64,000 bases of DNA from Nitrospira sp. GTDB lineage: Bacteria > Nitrospirota > Nitrospiria > Nitrospirales > Nitrospiraceae. The stretch spans positions 248,001 through 312,000 of the forward strand of contig JARFXO010000006.1 in the NCBI GenBank assembly GCA_029194665.1, given 5' to 3'. The translations under genes and the position numbers were made by a program. A model generated the notes under the pieces. That model searched no databases. It saw only the letters and a list, made by a program, of their open reading frames with translations, and was not told the origin of the DNA. Shown here piece by piece: positions 41,836 to 50,904 of the stretch (position 1 is the first letter of the stretch; the number at the start of each line of letters is the position of its first letter).

Positions 41836-43395
41836 CTACGAAGGGTCGAGAGCGAGGCTATCAGAGCGAGAGATACCGAGTCTCTGCATTTTGGACTGAA
41901 GGGTCGTGCGCTTGAGGCCTAACCGAGCAGCGGCGCCGGCCGGACCACCAATGACCCACCTTGTTTCATCCAGCACACGCAGGATTTGCTCACGCTCGAT
42001 CTCCTCAAGCGTTGCTGGCTGGACGGTGGCCGGACGCCTTTCCATTTGCAGTTCGCCGATCGGCATCTGCAGATCAGTCCCTTGGGTGAGGATGACAGAA
42101 CGCTCGACCAAATTCTCCAACTCGCGAATATTGCCGGGCCACGGATAGCGCGAGAGCACCTCAAGGGCCTCTGCAGGCACGGTTTGGATGTTCTTTTTCA
42201 TGCGAACGGCGTAATGCTGCGTGAAATAGCGCACGAGGATCGGAATATCCTCTCGTCGTTCGCGCAAAGGAGGCAAGGTGACCGGGAAGACATTGAGGCG
42301 ATAGTACAAGTCGCTCCGAAACTGCCGCTCCTCCACCAAACGTTTGAGGTCCCGATTCGTCGCGGCGACCAAGCGTACGTCCACGTGAATGGTTTTCGTG
42401 CTACCCAGCCGCTCAAATTCCTGTTCCTGCAACACACGAAGCAACTTGGACTGTAACTCCAGCGGGATTTCCCCCACTTCATCGAGAAAGATCGTGCCTT
42501 TGTCGGCCAACTCAAATCGACCGGCTTTCTGAGCAATCGCGCCCGTGAACGCTCCCCGTTCATGCCCAAAGAGCTCGCTTTCCAACAGCCCAGTTGGAAT
42601 GGCGGCACAGTTCAATTTGACGAAGGTGCGCTCGCTGCGTCCGCTCAATCGATGGATGGCCCGAGCGATGAGTTCCTTGCCCGTTCCGGTCTCCCCTAGG
42701 ATCAGCACGGTCGAATCGGTCGGAGCCACGACCTCGACTTGCTTCAGCACCTGCTTTAACGCATCGCTGTCGCCGATGATATCGTCAAATCCATGCTCGA
42801 GACGAAGTTCCTCTTCGAGGTACAGCTTTTCCTTTGCCAGCCTGTCTTTGAGCTCGGCAATCTGTTGGAACGCCAGGGCGTTTTCGACCGCAACCGCCAC
42901 TTGTTGGGCCACTTGTTGAAGAAACTCTATATCCCTATCGTTATAAGCCTCTTCCTTCAAGCTCAAGAACCCCATGGCGCCCAACCGCCCTCTCGCCGTG
43001 GTGAGAGGAACAAAACAGAACGACTCTGTCCCATCTTCCTTCATATGGCTCATGACCGCTGGCCATCGACGCTCCTCCGTCAATTTGGACACAAGGATTG
43101 GCTGTTGTTGCTGCCAAACTACTCCGGAGGGACAGTCGTCGATCGGGACTTCATGCCCCCCGACGAGGTCAGCCGGCACGTTCGCCTGAATGGTATGCAG
43201 ACGCATGACTTTCTTGATGGGATCATAGAGAGAGAGATCGACATAATTGACCTGCACGACCCGAGGTAGGCGATGGGCTAAATCGAAGAAGAGCCGATCG
43301 AGGTCTCGTTGTGCAGAAATCGCTTGGGCGACTTCTAAAAGAGCCTGATAGCGCTCCGCGAGGGTCTCGCAGGGAATCATGGCTGCCTGATCCAT
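41836..43395 (-). CDS. Sigma-54-dependent activator with GAF domain
   Basis: A 519-aa activator. Residues ~25-175 form a GAF domain, then AAA+ with G-E-T-G-T-G-K-E-L (Walker A), E-R-G-A-F-T-G-A (GAFTGA loop) and [11 protein letters not shown] (Walker B), and a C-terminal Fis HTH ([15 protein letters not shown]). The ligand is not known; FhlA/NorR-like layout. It may act on the promoter at 41637. Confidence 0.93.
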   Translation of the reverse strand: MDQAAMIPCETLAERYQALLEVAQAISAQRDLDRLFFDLAHRLPRVVQVNYVDLSLYDPIKKVMRLHTIQANVPADLVGGHEVPIDDCPSGVVWQQQQPILVSKLTEERRWPAVMSHMKEDGTESFCFVPLTTARGRLGAMGFLSLKEEAYNDRDIEFLQQVAQQVAVAVENALAFQQIAELKDRLAKEKLYLEEELRLEHGFDDIIGDSDALKQVLKQVEVVAPTDSTVLILGETGTGKELIARAIHRLSGRSERTFVKLNCAAIPTGLLESELFGHERGAFTGAIAQKAGRFELADKGTIFLDEVGEIPLELQSKLLRVLQEQEFERLGSTKTIHVDVRLVAATNRDLKRLVEERQFRSDLYYRLNVFPVTLPPLRERREDIPILVRYFTQHYAVRMKKNIQTVPAEALEVLSRYPWPGNIRELENLVERSVILTQGTDLQMPIGELQMERRPATVQPATLEEIEREQILRVLDETRWVIGGPAGAAARLGLKRTTLQSKMQRLGISRSDSLALDPS

Positions 43396-43477
43396 GCGCC
43401 CAAGTATGGACTACCGGTCAACGACAGCTCAAGGGGTCTCGCAGATAAGCCGACGGCCAGAAACCTCGCTGAGCCCG

Positions 43478-43714
43478 TCAGAGCGTCCGGTGCGTCCCAT
43501 CGCAGAATGGCCGGGTCTTGGTGTGCTTGCACTGACACAACGCCACTTCCTTTTTTTCATCCAGGGTAAACTCAAGCGGCTCAAAGCCGGTTCCCTCATG
43601 TGACCCATCACAGAATGGTTGGTCTCGCGAGCGCCCGCAGGAGCACCAGTAGTAGGTTCCTGGTTCCAACGTAATCACCGCCGGCTCCTTGGCTGCAATG
43701 CGTGGCTGTCCCAT
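43478..43714 (-). CDS. CDGSH iron-sulfur protein with two motifs
   Basis: A 78-aa protein with two CDGSH-type sites: W-C-S-C-G-R-S...F-C-D-G-S-H and L-C-Q-C-K-H-T...F-C-D-G-T-H. Each binds a 2Fe-2S cluster with three Cys and one His. Bacterial tandem CDGSH proteins are probably redox or iron-related. Confidence 0.92.
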   Translation of the reverse strand: MGQPRIAAKEPAVITLEPGTYYWCSCGRSRDQPFCDGSHEGTGFEPLEFTLDEKKEVALCQCKHTKTRPFCDGTHRTL

Positions 43715-43885
43715 GAGTCTTCCCCCCTCTGGATGGTTGAGATGAGATCGCGCGGCTGAGTATAGCCTCTTCCCATAGAATTTCGCACGCCCTCATGCTA
43801 GGGCGTGTCATCAATTAATTTTCTCGATTCACAGAGCCATCGTGTTGTGATTTACTCCGTCCCAGACCAAAGGAGGGGTCTGCGG

Positions 43886-44260
43886 ATGGTGAGACGGTAT
43901 GGATTGCGTGATGACCAATGGGAGAAGATCGAGCATCTGCTGCCTGGTCGTGAAGAGACGGTGGGCGTGACGGCGAAGGACAACCGGCTGTTTGTGGAAG
44001 CGGTGTTGTACCGGTATCGCGCGGGGATCCCGTGGCGGGATCTGCCGGAGCGGTTCGGAGATTTCCGAGTGATCCACACACGCCATACGCGCTGGAGTCG
44101 ACGCGGCGTCTGGAAGCGGGTGTTTGAACGTCTTGCTGACGATCCTGACAACGAATACGCGATGATCGATTCCACCATCGTTCGTGCCCACCAGCACAGC
44201 GCTGGTGCAAAAGGGGGCACCACGCGCAGGAAGCCATCGGACGCAGCAAGGGTGGCCTGA
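43886..44260 (+). CDS. IS5-family transposase, ORF A (copy 2)
   Basis: Same protein as ORF A of the first copy, with the same stop after G-A-K-G-G. First catalytic Asp in M-I-D-S-T-I-V. Confidence 0.85.
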   Translation: MVRRYGLRDDQWEKIEHLLPGREETVGVTAKDNRLFVEAVLYRYRAGIPWRDLPERFGDFRVIHTRHTRWSRRGVWKRVFERLADDPDNEYAMIDSTIVRAHQHSAGAKGGTTRRKPSDAARVA

Positions 44261-44646
44261 CCACCAAAATCCACGCCACCTGTGATGCGTTGGGTAACCC
44301 AACGGGGTTTCATCTCACCCCAGGGCAGGCGCATGACCTGGAGGGCGCCGATGTCTTGCTACCCGGCATTGACGCGGATACCATCATTGCCGATAAGGCC
44401 TTTGATGCCGATGAACGGGTGATCCAGCCGCTGCAACGAGCGGGCAAGGTCGTGGTCATTCCCCCCAAAGCCAACAGAACCACCCCCCGCGAATACGATC
44501 AAGACCTCTACCGAGCCCGGCATCTGATTGAGAACTTCTTCGCCAGACTCAAGCAATTCCGCGCCATCGCCACCCGCTACGACAAACGCGCCGCCAATTT
44601 CCTCGGTGCCATCTATCTCGCTGCTTCAATGACATGGCTTAATTGA
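44218..44646 (+). CDS. IS5-family transposase, ORF B (copy 2, -1 frame)
   Basis: Same as ORF B of the first copy, carrying the second Asp and the Glu of the DDE triad. Start given is the frame-entry point. Confidence 0.8.
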   Translation, partial: HHAQEAIGRSKGGLTTKIHATCDALGNPTGFHLTPGQAHDLEGADVLLPGIDADTIIADKAFDADERVIQPLQRAGKVVVIPPKANRTTPREYDQDLYRARHLIENFFARLKQFRAIATRYDKRAANFLGAIYLAASMTWLN

Positions 44647-44740
44647 TGACACGCCCTAGACATGAACCAGTCGTTATATAAATTTGACCTCATGCCGCAA
44701 ACTGGGCCTCGGCGGGTTTCATCATTGAAAGGGTATGAAT

Positions 44741-45280
44741 ATGAAGAGTAGCTTTTTCATGGCAGGTGCGTTCGGAATCGTTCTGGCCCTTGGTCAGATC
44801 ACGGCATCCTTGGCTGAGGCGAAGACTGTTGAGGCAGGAGCCTCTAGTTTGAGTTGGATCGGAAGCGGCGAGTTCCTGGAACTTGGAAATGGGGAGCAGG
44901 TCATCAATGGAATTGTACAAGGAGCCTTGATCGTCCGTCATCAGGGGGGAGACAAGCTGGTTGTCCATTCCTCGAAGCCGTCCTGTCCGGTGCGTGTGAG
45001 CCTTAACCGAACGAAGGACTTCCAAGCGATCGAGGGACCGTGCACAATCATGGCGCATGAAGCCAAAGACATCGGTTTCGCCCACTGGAAGTGCACCGGG
45101 ACTTTAAAAGAGTGTAAGGGCGAGTTTACCTTTACCGGTGGGCTCGGAGGTTGGACAGGAATGTCAGGAACGACCCCGTTCCAGACCAGTATTGTTTTTG
45201 AGCAACAGGAAGGGAAAGCCGGTCAAGCGGTCGGGTATGCGACCCTGGCCAAATCTGACCTACAAGTTGCGCTAGGGTAA
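44741..45280 (+). CDS. Secreted protein of unknown function
   Basis: A 179-aa protein with an N-terminal signal peptide (F-F-M-A-G-A-F-G-I-V-L-A-L-G...A-S-L-A-E-A). The mature part has four Cys and Gly-rich beta segments (F-T-F-T-G-G-L-G-G-W-T-G-M). I chose ATG 44741 (GAAAGGG 7 bp upstream); 44735 is also possible. It lies 84 bp after the IS, which may affect its transcription. No family recognised. Confidence 0.6.
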   Translation: MKSSFFMAGAFGIVLALGQITASLAEAKTVEAGASSLSWIGSGEFLELGNGEQVINGIVQGALIVRHQGGDKLVVHSSKPSCPVRVSLNRTKDFQAIEGPCTIMAHEAKDIGFAHWKCTGTLKECKGEFTFTGGLGGWTGMSGTTPFQTSIVFEQQEGKAGQAVGYATLAKSDLQVALG

Positions 45281-45607
45281 CCACCGACTGCTACTTACTC
45301 ACTGTTTTTAGGCATTCCGACGGGAAGAGTCTCCATCGAACCGTGAGGGCTCCTCCCGGAAGGCCCCGTCTCAACGCATACACCTGTTTCATGGATACCC
45401 CTACCTGGTTGCGCTACTGGCAGGAGGGACATTCGCCCGGATGCTAGCCCGGGTGTTGCGCCGAGCCCCCAGCACGTTGAGTCGGAAAGATACCCATAAC
45501 TGGCCACAGAGCCGCCCTTATCGCGCCGGGACGCCGGCAGACACAGGAGATCGCGAGGGCTCACCAGCCTCGACGCTCCCGGAAACCTTGGATCCTTGGC
45601 CGTGGGC
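45281..45607. other. Intergenic region between convergent genes
   Basis: 327 bp between the secreted-protein and S2P-like genes. GC-rich with short inverted repeats near 45340-45360 and 45430-45450 that could be terminators, but no U-tract stands out. No gene seen. Confidence 0.4.
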
Positions 45608-46786
45608 TTACGTCGAAGAAGCCTGGGGCAGTTTGGACAACCTCGGAACATATAGTTCCCTCTTCCGCGGCACACCGAGCTCCATATTGGCGGTGAGCAC
45701 GCGCAAGAGATGATCGCGCGTGATCATTCCCAAGAGCCGATCTCCCGCTGTAACCGGAACCTGATTGATGTCTTGACCTTCCAGGAGCCGTAGCACGTCG
45801 AGAAGCGACTTCTCAGGTGACACGACCCGCACGTGCGCCAAGGGCGTCATGGCCTCCCCGACCGAGACCTGAGCCCAACGCTCCTGGGGCACCGCGTTAA
45901 TGTGCTGGCAGGTGACCAACCCCTCCAGCCTGTTGCCATAGGTCACGATAAAACAGCATAGCCCCTTTCTAAGGACATGGTCCTGGACCAACTCGGCCAG
46001 ACTTATCCGTCCGGTCACGGACGGACAGTCACGACTCATGACATCTTCCGCCACCAATCCGCTCAACGCGGAGCGGACGCTGACTTGAATAAAGCTTTCC
46101 TGCGCTGCGTTCATGAGATACCAGCCGATGAATGCCAACCACAGGCCGCTGAACCAATCGATGCTGAACCCGGTCCAGATCCCGAAGAAGATGAGCGCAT
46201 ACCCGATCCCTTGTCCCGTTCCCGCCGCGATACGTGTCGCTTTCGTGAGACTGCCGGTCATGTGCCAGAGGGCTGCGCGAAAGATGCGGCCCCCATCGAG
46301 CGGAAAGCCCGGGACAAGGTTAACCGCCGCGAGGATCAGGTTGATCCACGCAAGCCAGTCGACCAGCACCGTCAGTTGCTCGAACTCATCACCGACCAGA
46401 TGTTCGACTGTCCTAAATCCCACAGCCAAGAGTATGCTCGCAATCGGTCCGGCAATCGCGATCTGAAACTCCGTCAGTGGCCGATCCAGCCTCCGTCCGA
46501 TCTGCGCAACACCGCCGAACAAGAAAAGGGTGACCGAACGGACCGGAATCCCTTTCGCCAGCGCGATGAAACTGTGGGCCAGCTCATGGACGAGGATCGA
46601 GGCAAAGAACAGGAGGCTCGTGGCGATCCCGACCACATAATGTTCACCCGGCGACCACTGGGGATATTCCGACGCAAACTGTCTGGTCAGTGAAACCGTG
46701 ACGAGAAACAAGATAATGAACCACGAGTAGTGAACGCCTACTTCGATCCCGCCAATCCTCGTCAGTTTGACTGATTGCCCGATCAA
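45608..46786 (-). CDS. Site-2 protease-like (M50) membrane protein with CBS domains
   Basis: A 392-aa protein. Active-site H-E-L-A-H-S-F near residue 65 (H-E-x-x-H) and a downstream N-L-V-P-G-F-P-L-D-G-G-R motif mark an M50 metalloprotease with about six TM segments. The C-terminal ~130 residues are two CBS domains. CBS domains may sense adenine nucleotides. Substrate unknown. Confidence 0.9.
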   Translation of the reverse strand: MIGQSVKLTRIGGIEVGVHYSWFIILFLVTVSLTRQFASEYPQWSPGEHYVVGIATSLLFFASILVHELAHSFIALAKGIPVRSVTLFLFGGVAQIGRRLDRPLTEFQIAIAGPIASILLAVGFRTVEHLVGDEFEQLTVLVDWLAWINLILAAVNLVPGFPLDGGRIFRAALWHMTGSLTKATRIAAGTGQGIGYALIFFGIWTGFSIDWFSGLWLAFIGWYLMNAAQESFIQVSVRSALSGLVAEDVMSRDCPSVTGRISLAELVQDHVLRKGLCCFIVTYGNRLEGLVTCQHINAVPQERWAQVSVGEAMTPLAHVRVVSPEKSLLDVLRLLEGQDINQVPVTAGDRLLGMITRDHLLRVLTANMELGVPRKRELYVPRLSKLPQASST

Positions 46787-46894
46787 ACATCACCTCCGGC
46801 ACAGCGTGTGAAACAGTCGATTCATCCATCGGCGCGCAGAAGTCGCCCCCCACTGCGTCAACAACATGAACAGCTTGAAGTCATCTGAATCAGC

Positions 46895-47140
46895 CTATTC
46901 ATAAGGTCCCTCGAACAGGACTCGTTCCACTTTCCCTCGGAAACTCACGCAGACCCGGATGGTGCAGGCGATGACCAGGCCGAAACCGATGCCGAGACAG
47001 ACAAGACCGACCCGCAATCCGCAGGACGATACCGCGCCGTTGTAAATCGTCGAGCTGGAGGATTGCCTAAGGCAGCGCCGCAGACGACGGAAAGCAGAAA
47101 ATTGGAGGCTGCGAAGGTCGCATCCCAGAAGGTTTAAAAT
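46895..47140 (-). pseudogene. Decayed cydB-like fragment
   Basis: Two frames hold pieces of a cytochrome bd oxidase subunit II: F-W-D-A-T-F-A-A-S-N-F-L-L-S-V-V-C-G-A-A and, after a junction near 47050, T-I-Y-N-G-A-V-S-S-C-G-L-R-V-G-L-V-C then S-F-R-G-K-V. The middle of CydB is missing. Short remnant, so the assignment is moderate. Confidence 0.5.
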
Positions 47141-47840
47141 TTGCGAGCAGTCCTCCAAAGCATCGGCGCCCCAGTTCCCACAGCACATCCGCCCCCGCCG
47201 CCAAGACCAAGGTGTTCCACAAGGCGCCGTTGCGCATGGCCTCGTCGGCTCTGACCGGATCCAGTTTCTCAAGAAACGTCCGCACGTTCCGCACCGGCTT
47301 GCCTGGGTCCCCATCCATGAGATCCGATTCCGGCTCGATCCATCCATACTCCGGTTCCAATCGATCCGGCCGCGCGCCGAGCAGCACAAGTCGGTCAGGC
47401 CATCGCTCCGCTACCTCGATGGCCTGCCGCACATGATTCAGAAAGCGCGCCTCGGGATACACAAAATGATCCGAGGGGAAGAGCACGACGGTTGCATAAG
47501 GATCGTGGGTCCGCACATAGGTGAGTGGGAGAAAGACACCGGCTACGGTATCGGAATTCGCCGGTTGCCACAGGACTTTCTCAACCGATCGGCCGATCAG
47601 TTGAGCTCGCACCTCCGGTTCATGCGTCCGCCCAGCCACCACCACTGTCCTGCCGAGCCCCGTGACATCGGCTGCCCGATCTACAGTGTGCTGGAACATC
47701 GAGCGCGTCCCCACGAAGGTGCAGTATTGCTTCAGGCGATGTCGCCCCAACCATCGCTGCACCAACGGCTTCATCCGTTCGCCTTCGCCGCCGGCCAACA
47801 CGATAGACCAGACGTGTCCTCGGTCATTTCCACCCGTCAT
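47067..47840 (-). CDS. Truncated mannose-1-phosphate guanylyltransferase-like protein
   Basis: A 257-aa nucleotidyltransferase: S-I-V-L-A-G-G-E-G-E-R-M-K-P-L near the N-terminus, L-F-P-S-D-H-F-V, and W-N-T-L-V-L at ~215. I chose ATG 47840 (AAAGGAGG ahead). The last ~20 residues do not look like the family and come from the cydB-like fragment, so the native C-terminus is lost. It may no longer work. Confidence 0.72.
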   Translation of the reverse strand: MTGGNDRGHVWSIVLAGGEGERMKPLVQRWLGRHRLKQYCTFVGTRSMFQHTVDRAADVTGLGRTVVVAGRTHEPEVRAQLIGRSVEKVLWQPANSDTVAGVFLPLTYVRTHDPYATVVLFPSDHFVYPEARFLNHVRQAIEVAERWPDRLVLLGARPDRLEPEYGWIEPESDLMDGDPGKPVRNVRTFLEKLDPVRADEAMRNGALWNTLVLAAGADVLWELGRRCFGGLLANFKPSGMRPSQPPIFCFPSSAALP

Positions 47841-47933
47841 GATCGTCCTCCTTTCATTGGCCCCTTCACCGGGCTGTCCGCTCGAACGACCTCGGAATCT
47901 CCCGAAGAAGCGCCGGTCATTGCCGACCCACAA

Positions 47934-48179
47934 TTAATGACCTCGCGGGGGCGTCACTGTACCCACCCTGCCGGAGGCGCGGCGGTTAGCCAGGATCAGC
48001 GGATCGATCCGCTCACCGCAATTGACGCAGCGCCGGCCGGGCAACTCGCGCCGGTCCGGCATGACTTCCTCGGAGCCGTCGAGGGTCATCGGCACCATGA
48101 ACCCGTAACAACGGGGACACGATCCCTTCTGTTCCGCAATCGAGCTCATGTGTCCGGCTCCGTCCTGCACGACATTCAT
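47934..48179 (-). CDS. Zinc-ribbon protein (paralogue B)
   Basis: An 81-aa protein with C-P-R-C-Y-G-F-M-V and R-R-C-V-N-C-G-E-R-I-D-P-L-I-L-A-N-R-R, close in pattern to the 41331 protein. Start uncertain (48209, 48179 and 48149 are possible). I see no sigma-54 promoter upstream. Confidence 0.62.
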   Translation of the reverse strand: MNVVQDGAGHMSSIAEQKGSCPRCYGFMVPMTLDGSEEVMPDRRELPGRRCVNCGERIDPLILANRRASGRVGTVTPPRGH

Positions 48180-48473
48180 CCGGCCTCGTCTCATTTGGAA
48201 ACTCAGCAATCTGCATCGTGGTCTGCACCAGCACCGTAATGAAATTGCATGCTCCTGTACTACTAGGGGGTGACCCAGCGTGCGACAAAGACTTTGCTAG
48301 CGAGTCTGGTGCAGGAGGCTTTCTGCTTCACAATAAGGGGCTGGAGCATTTCACGACGTCACGGTTGTTCAACCGCTGGGGATTGACCCAGCATGGAAGC
48401 GGAAGTTTACTAGTGGATCCTCTTGCGCCGATCATACCCCTCGCGGCTCTTGCGGGAACGATCACTGAGCCCT

Positions 48474-50054
48474 ATGATCGTCCCCGTGATTCAGCCGACC
48501 CTGGAGGATCACGTTAATCCGTTGGAGACAAAACGACCTCTGATGGCGAGCGAGCCGATTCTGATCTTGCCGGTCCTGCTGTACGCAGCTGCGGCCGCAG
48601 TATTTCTTCTGGACTGGCACACACCGCTCGGCATTTCCGTGTCCATGCTCTATGTGCCGGTCTGTCTGGCCGGCCTTTGGCTGAGAGGGTGGCGATTCGC
48701 GTTCATCATGAGCGGGCTGTGTTCAGGGCTCACGCTCGCAAGTCTCTTTCTGTCATCGCCGGGAGTTCCTCAGTCCTGGTCTGCCGTAAACCGGACCATC
48801 GGCTTTGTCGCTCTCTGGTCTGCCATGTGGGGTGGGAGGATATTCGCTCGACGCACCACTGAGTTGGAACATGCGAAAGCATCTCTCCAACGGGAAGTCG
48901 AACAACGCAGGCAAGCGGAAGCAGCCTTGCTCACAATAAACGAGGAACTGGAATCCCGCATTGCCCGGCGCACCGCTGAGCTCCAGACCGCACTCGATCG
49001 CTGGAATCTCGTGACGCAGGCCACGCACGAGGGTGTCTACGACTGGGATTTGACGACGCACCTGGCCGTGTATTCGCCTCACTGGAAAGAGATGCACGGG
49101 TTTTCCCACCAGGACGAACAAGAGTCGCGTGAGCATTGGTCGAAACGGATTCATCCAGATGACCGCACCCGTGTCCTCGGCCATCTCGATGAGTACCTTG
49201 TCGGGAGACGACAGGAGTTTCGGGAGGAATATCGAATCCGACGATGTGACGGAAGCTCGATGTGGGTTTTAGAGTGTGGCATCGCGCTCTGGAACACCGC
49301 AGGCCAAGCCGTCCGCTTGGTCGGATCGGAAAAGGACATCACCCAACGGAAACAGGAAGAAGACCTGCTGCGTCAGCATGAAGCACGACTTGAAGAGTTG
49401 ACCGCAAAGCTGCTGGCGGCTCAAGAACGGGAGCGGGAGCGACTTGCGCGCGAGCTGCACGATGATTTCACACAACGGCTTGCTGTCCTGGCCGTCGATA
49501 TCGGTTCACTCGAACAATCTTTCCCCTCAAATACATCGCTTCGAGACCACCTCCTACGTCTTCGACAGACTGCCGGGCAACTTGCTGACGACGTCCACAA
49601 CTTTGCTTACCAGCTGCACCCCTCGCTTCTTGAACATCTCGGTTTGGAGGCGGCCATTCGGGACTATGTCGACGAATTCAGACGACGCACAGGATTGGCC
49701 GTTCAATATGTGCATCGAGACATTCCACGGACGCTTTCGATCGATACTGCGACCTGTTTGTACCGTGTGGCACAGGAATGCCTCCAAAACATCCACAAAC
49801 ATGCCGAGGCATCGGAGGTGCAGGTTCGACTCCTGAGCACGTCCAAGGGCGTGGGTGTGTGTATCCAGGACAACGGAAAGGGATTTTCTCAAAATCCGGC
49901 CGAAATCCACTCTCCCGGGCTGGGACTCCTCAGCATGGAAGAACGGGTTCAGCTCATGAAAGGCACGTTCCGTATCCGCACTCAACTTGGAAAGGGGACG
50001 GAAGTACATGCCTGGGTCCCGTTGCCGGACTCGATTCCTGAGGGAGCCTCATGA
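48474..50054 (+). CDS. Sensor histidine kinase (HisKA_3) with PAS domain
   Basis: A 526-aa kinase. N-terminal 3-4 TM segments, a coiled coil (R-E-V-E-Q-R-R-Q-A-E), a PAS domain (~160-295), then the phosphoacceptor helix A-R-E-L-H-D-D-F-T-Q-R-L and an HATPase_c domain (N-I-H-K-H-A...Q-D-N-G-K-G-F; G-L-G-L-L-S-M-E-E-R). Start ATG 48474 is a guess; 48543 is possible. It precedes a LuxR-type regulator, its likely partner. Confidence 0.92.
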   Translation: MIVPVIQPTLEDHVNPLETKRPLMASEPILILPVLLYAAAAAVFLLDWHTPLGISVSMLYVPVCLAGLWLRGWRFAFIMSGLCSGLTLASLFLSSPGVPQSWSAVNRTIGFVALWSAMWGGRIFARRTTELEHAKASLQREVEQRRQAEAALLTINEELESRIARRTAELQTALDRWNLVTQATHEGVYDWDLTTHLAVYSPHWKEMHGFSHQDEQESREHWSKRIHPDDRTRVLGHLDEYLVGRRQEFREEYRIRRCDGSSMWVLECGIALWNTAGQAVRLVGSEKDITQRKQEEDLLRQHEARLEELTAKLLAAQERERERLARELHDDFTQRLAVLAVDIGSLEQSFPSNTSLRDHLLRLRQTAGQLADDVHNFAYQLHPSLLEHLGLEAAIRDYVDEFRRRTGLAVQYVHRDIPRTLSIDTATCLYRVAQECLQNIHKHAEASEVQVRLLSTSKGVGVCIQDNGKGFSQNPAEIHSPGLGLLSMEERVQLMKGTFRIRTQLGKGTEVHAWVPLPDSIPEGAS

Positions 50055-50130
50055 CGAGAAGATCGCGACCGATTGAGCCGACTACACCGACCTCAACCTG
50101 ATCGGTGAGGCGATAGGGAGGGATGATCCG

Positions 50131-50793
50131 TTGAACAGTCCGCGAGTTCTTTTGGCCGATGACCACAAGATGATGCTGGCCGGATTGCACAAGCTGCTTG
50201 AAAACACCTGCGAGATTGTCGGGACAGCCTCAGACGGTCGTGCGCTCGTCGAGGCGGCTCAGCGTCTTGAACCAGACCTGATCATCTTGGACATTGCCAT
50301 GCCGTTGCTGAACGGGATCGATGCCGCACGTCAGATTAGAACGCTTTGTCCCAACGCGAAACTCATCTTCCTCACCATGCAGACCAGTCCGACCTACGCG
50401 ACCGAAGCGTTTCACGCCGGCGCGAGCGGGTATTTGCTCAAACACTCGGCTCCCATGGAGCTGCCGCTGGCGATCGAGGCCGCTCTGCAAGGACAGCACT
50501 ATCTCACCCCCTCGATCGCCAAGCCGGTGCTGGAGCGCACGTTGAATCCCGAACGTGTTCCACTCTTTAAACGTTCCGTCTCAAAATTGACCCCCCGCCG
50601 ACGCGAAGTCCTGCAATTGATCGGCGAAGGGAAAGGGACTAAAGAAATCGCCACCCTGCTCAACGTATCCGTGAAGACCATCGAGTTCCATAAGGCCCGC
50701 CTCATGGAAGAACTGGATATCCACACCACGGCGGAGTTGATGCGTTTCGCGATTGTGCAAGGTCTCGCCAGCGACCAACCTTTCAATACGTAA
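50131..50793 (+). CDS. LuxR-type response regulator
   Basis: A 220-aa regulator with an intact receiver (V-L-L-A-D-D-H, L-I-I-L-D-I-A-M-P) and a LuxR HTH (L-T-P-R-R-R-E-V-L-Q-L-I, T-K-E-I-A-T-L-L, S-V-K-T-I-E-F-H). Starts at TTG 50131 with GGGAGG upstream. Pairs with the kinase upstream. Confidence 0.92.
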   Translation: MNSPRVLLADDHKMMLAGLHKLLENTCEIVGTASDGRALVEAAQRLEPDLIILDIAMPLLNGIDAARQIRTLCPNAKLIFLTMQTSPTYATEAFHAGASGYLLKHSAPMELPLAIEAALQGQHYLTPSIAKPVLERTLNPERVPLFKRSVSKLTPRRREVLQLIGEGKGTKEIATLLNVSVKTIEFHKARLMEELDIHTTAELMRFAIVQGLASDQPFNT

Positions 50794-50904
50794 AGCAGTG
50801 CCATGTCACCCATGACCTCGGTCGTACGTACAGGGCACCAGTGCGCTATTGGTCGGGATCGGCCTTGCGCAGATCGACCAATCTGGCAATGATAAGGAGA
50901 AGTG

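Larger units (their letters stand above)
43801..44656 (+). mobile_element. IS5-family insertion sequence, copy 2
   Basis: Same 856-bp element as 27786-28641, direct orientation, again flanked by CTAG. By eye I saw no difference between the copies, so transposition or duplication was recent. Confidence 0.9.

Noticed and set aside
48180-48420. Sigma-54 promoter ahead of the second zinc-ribbon gene
   Set aside because: Candidates fail the 10-nt spacing.
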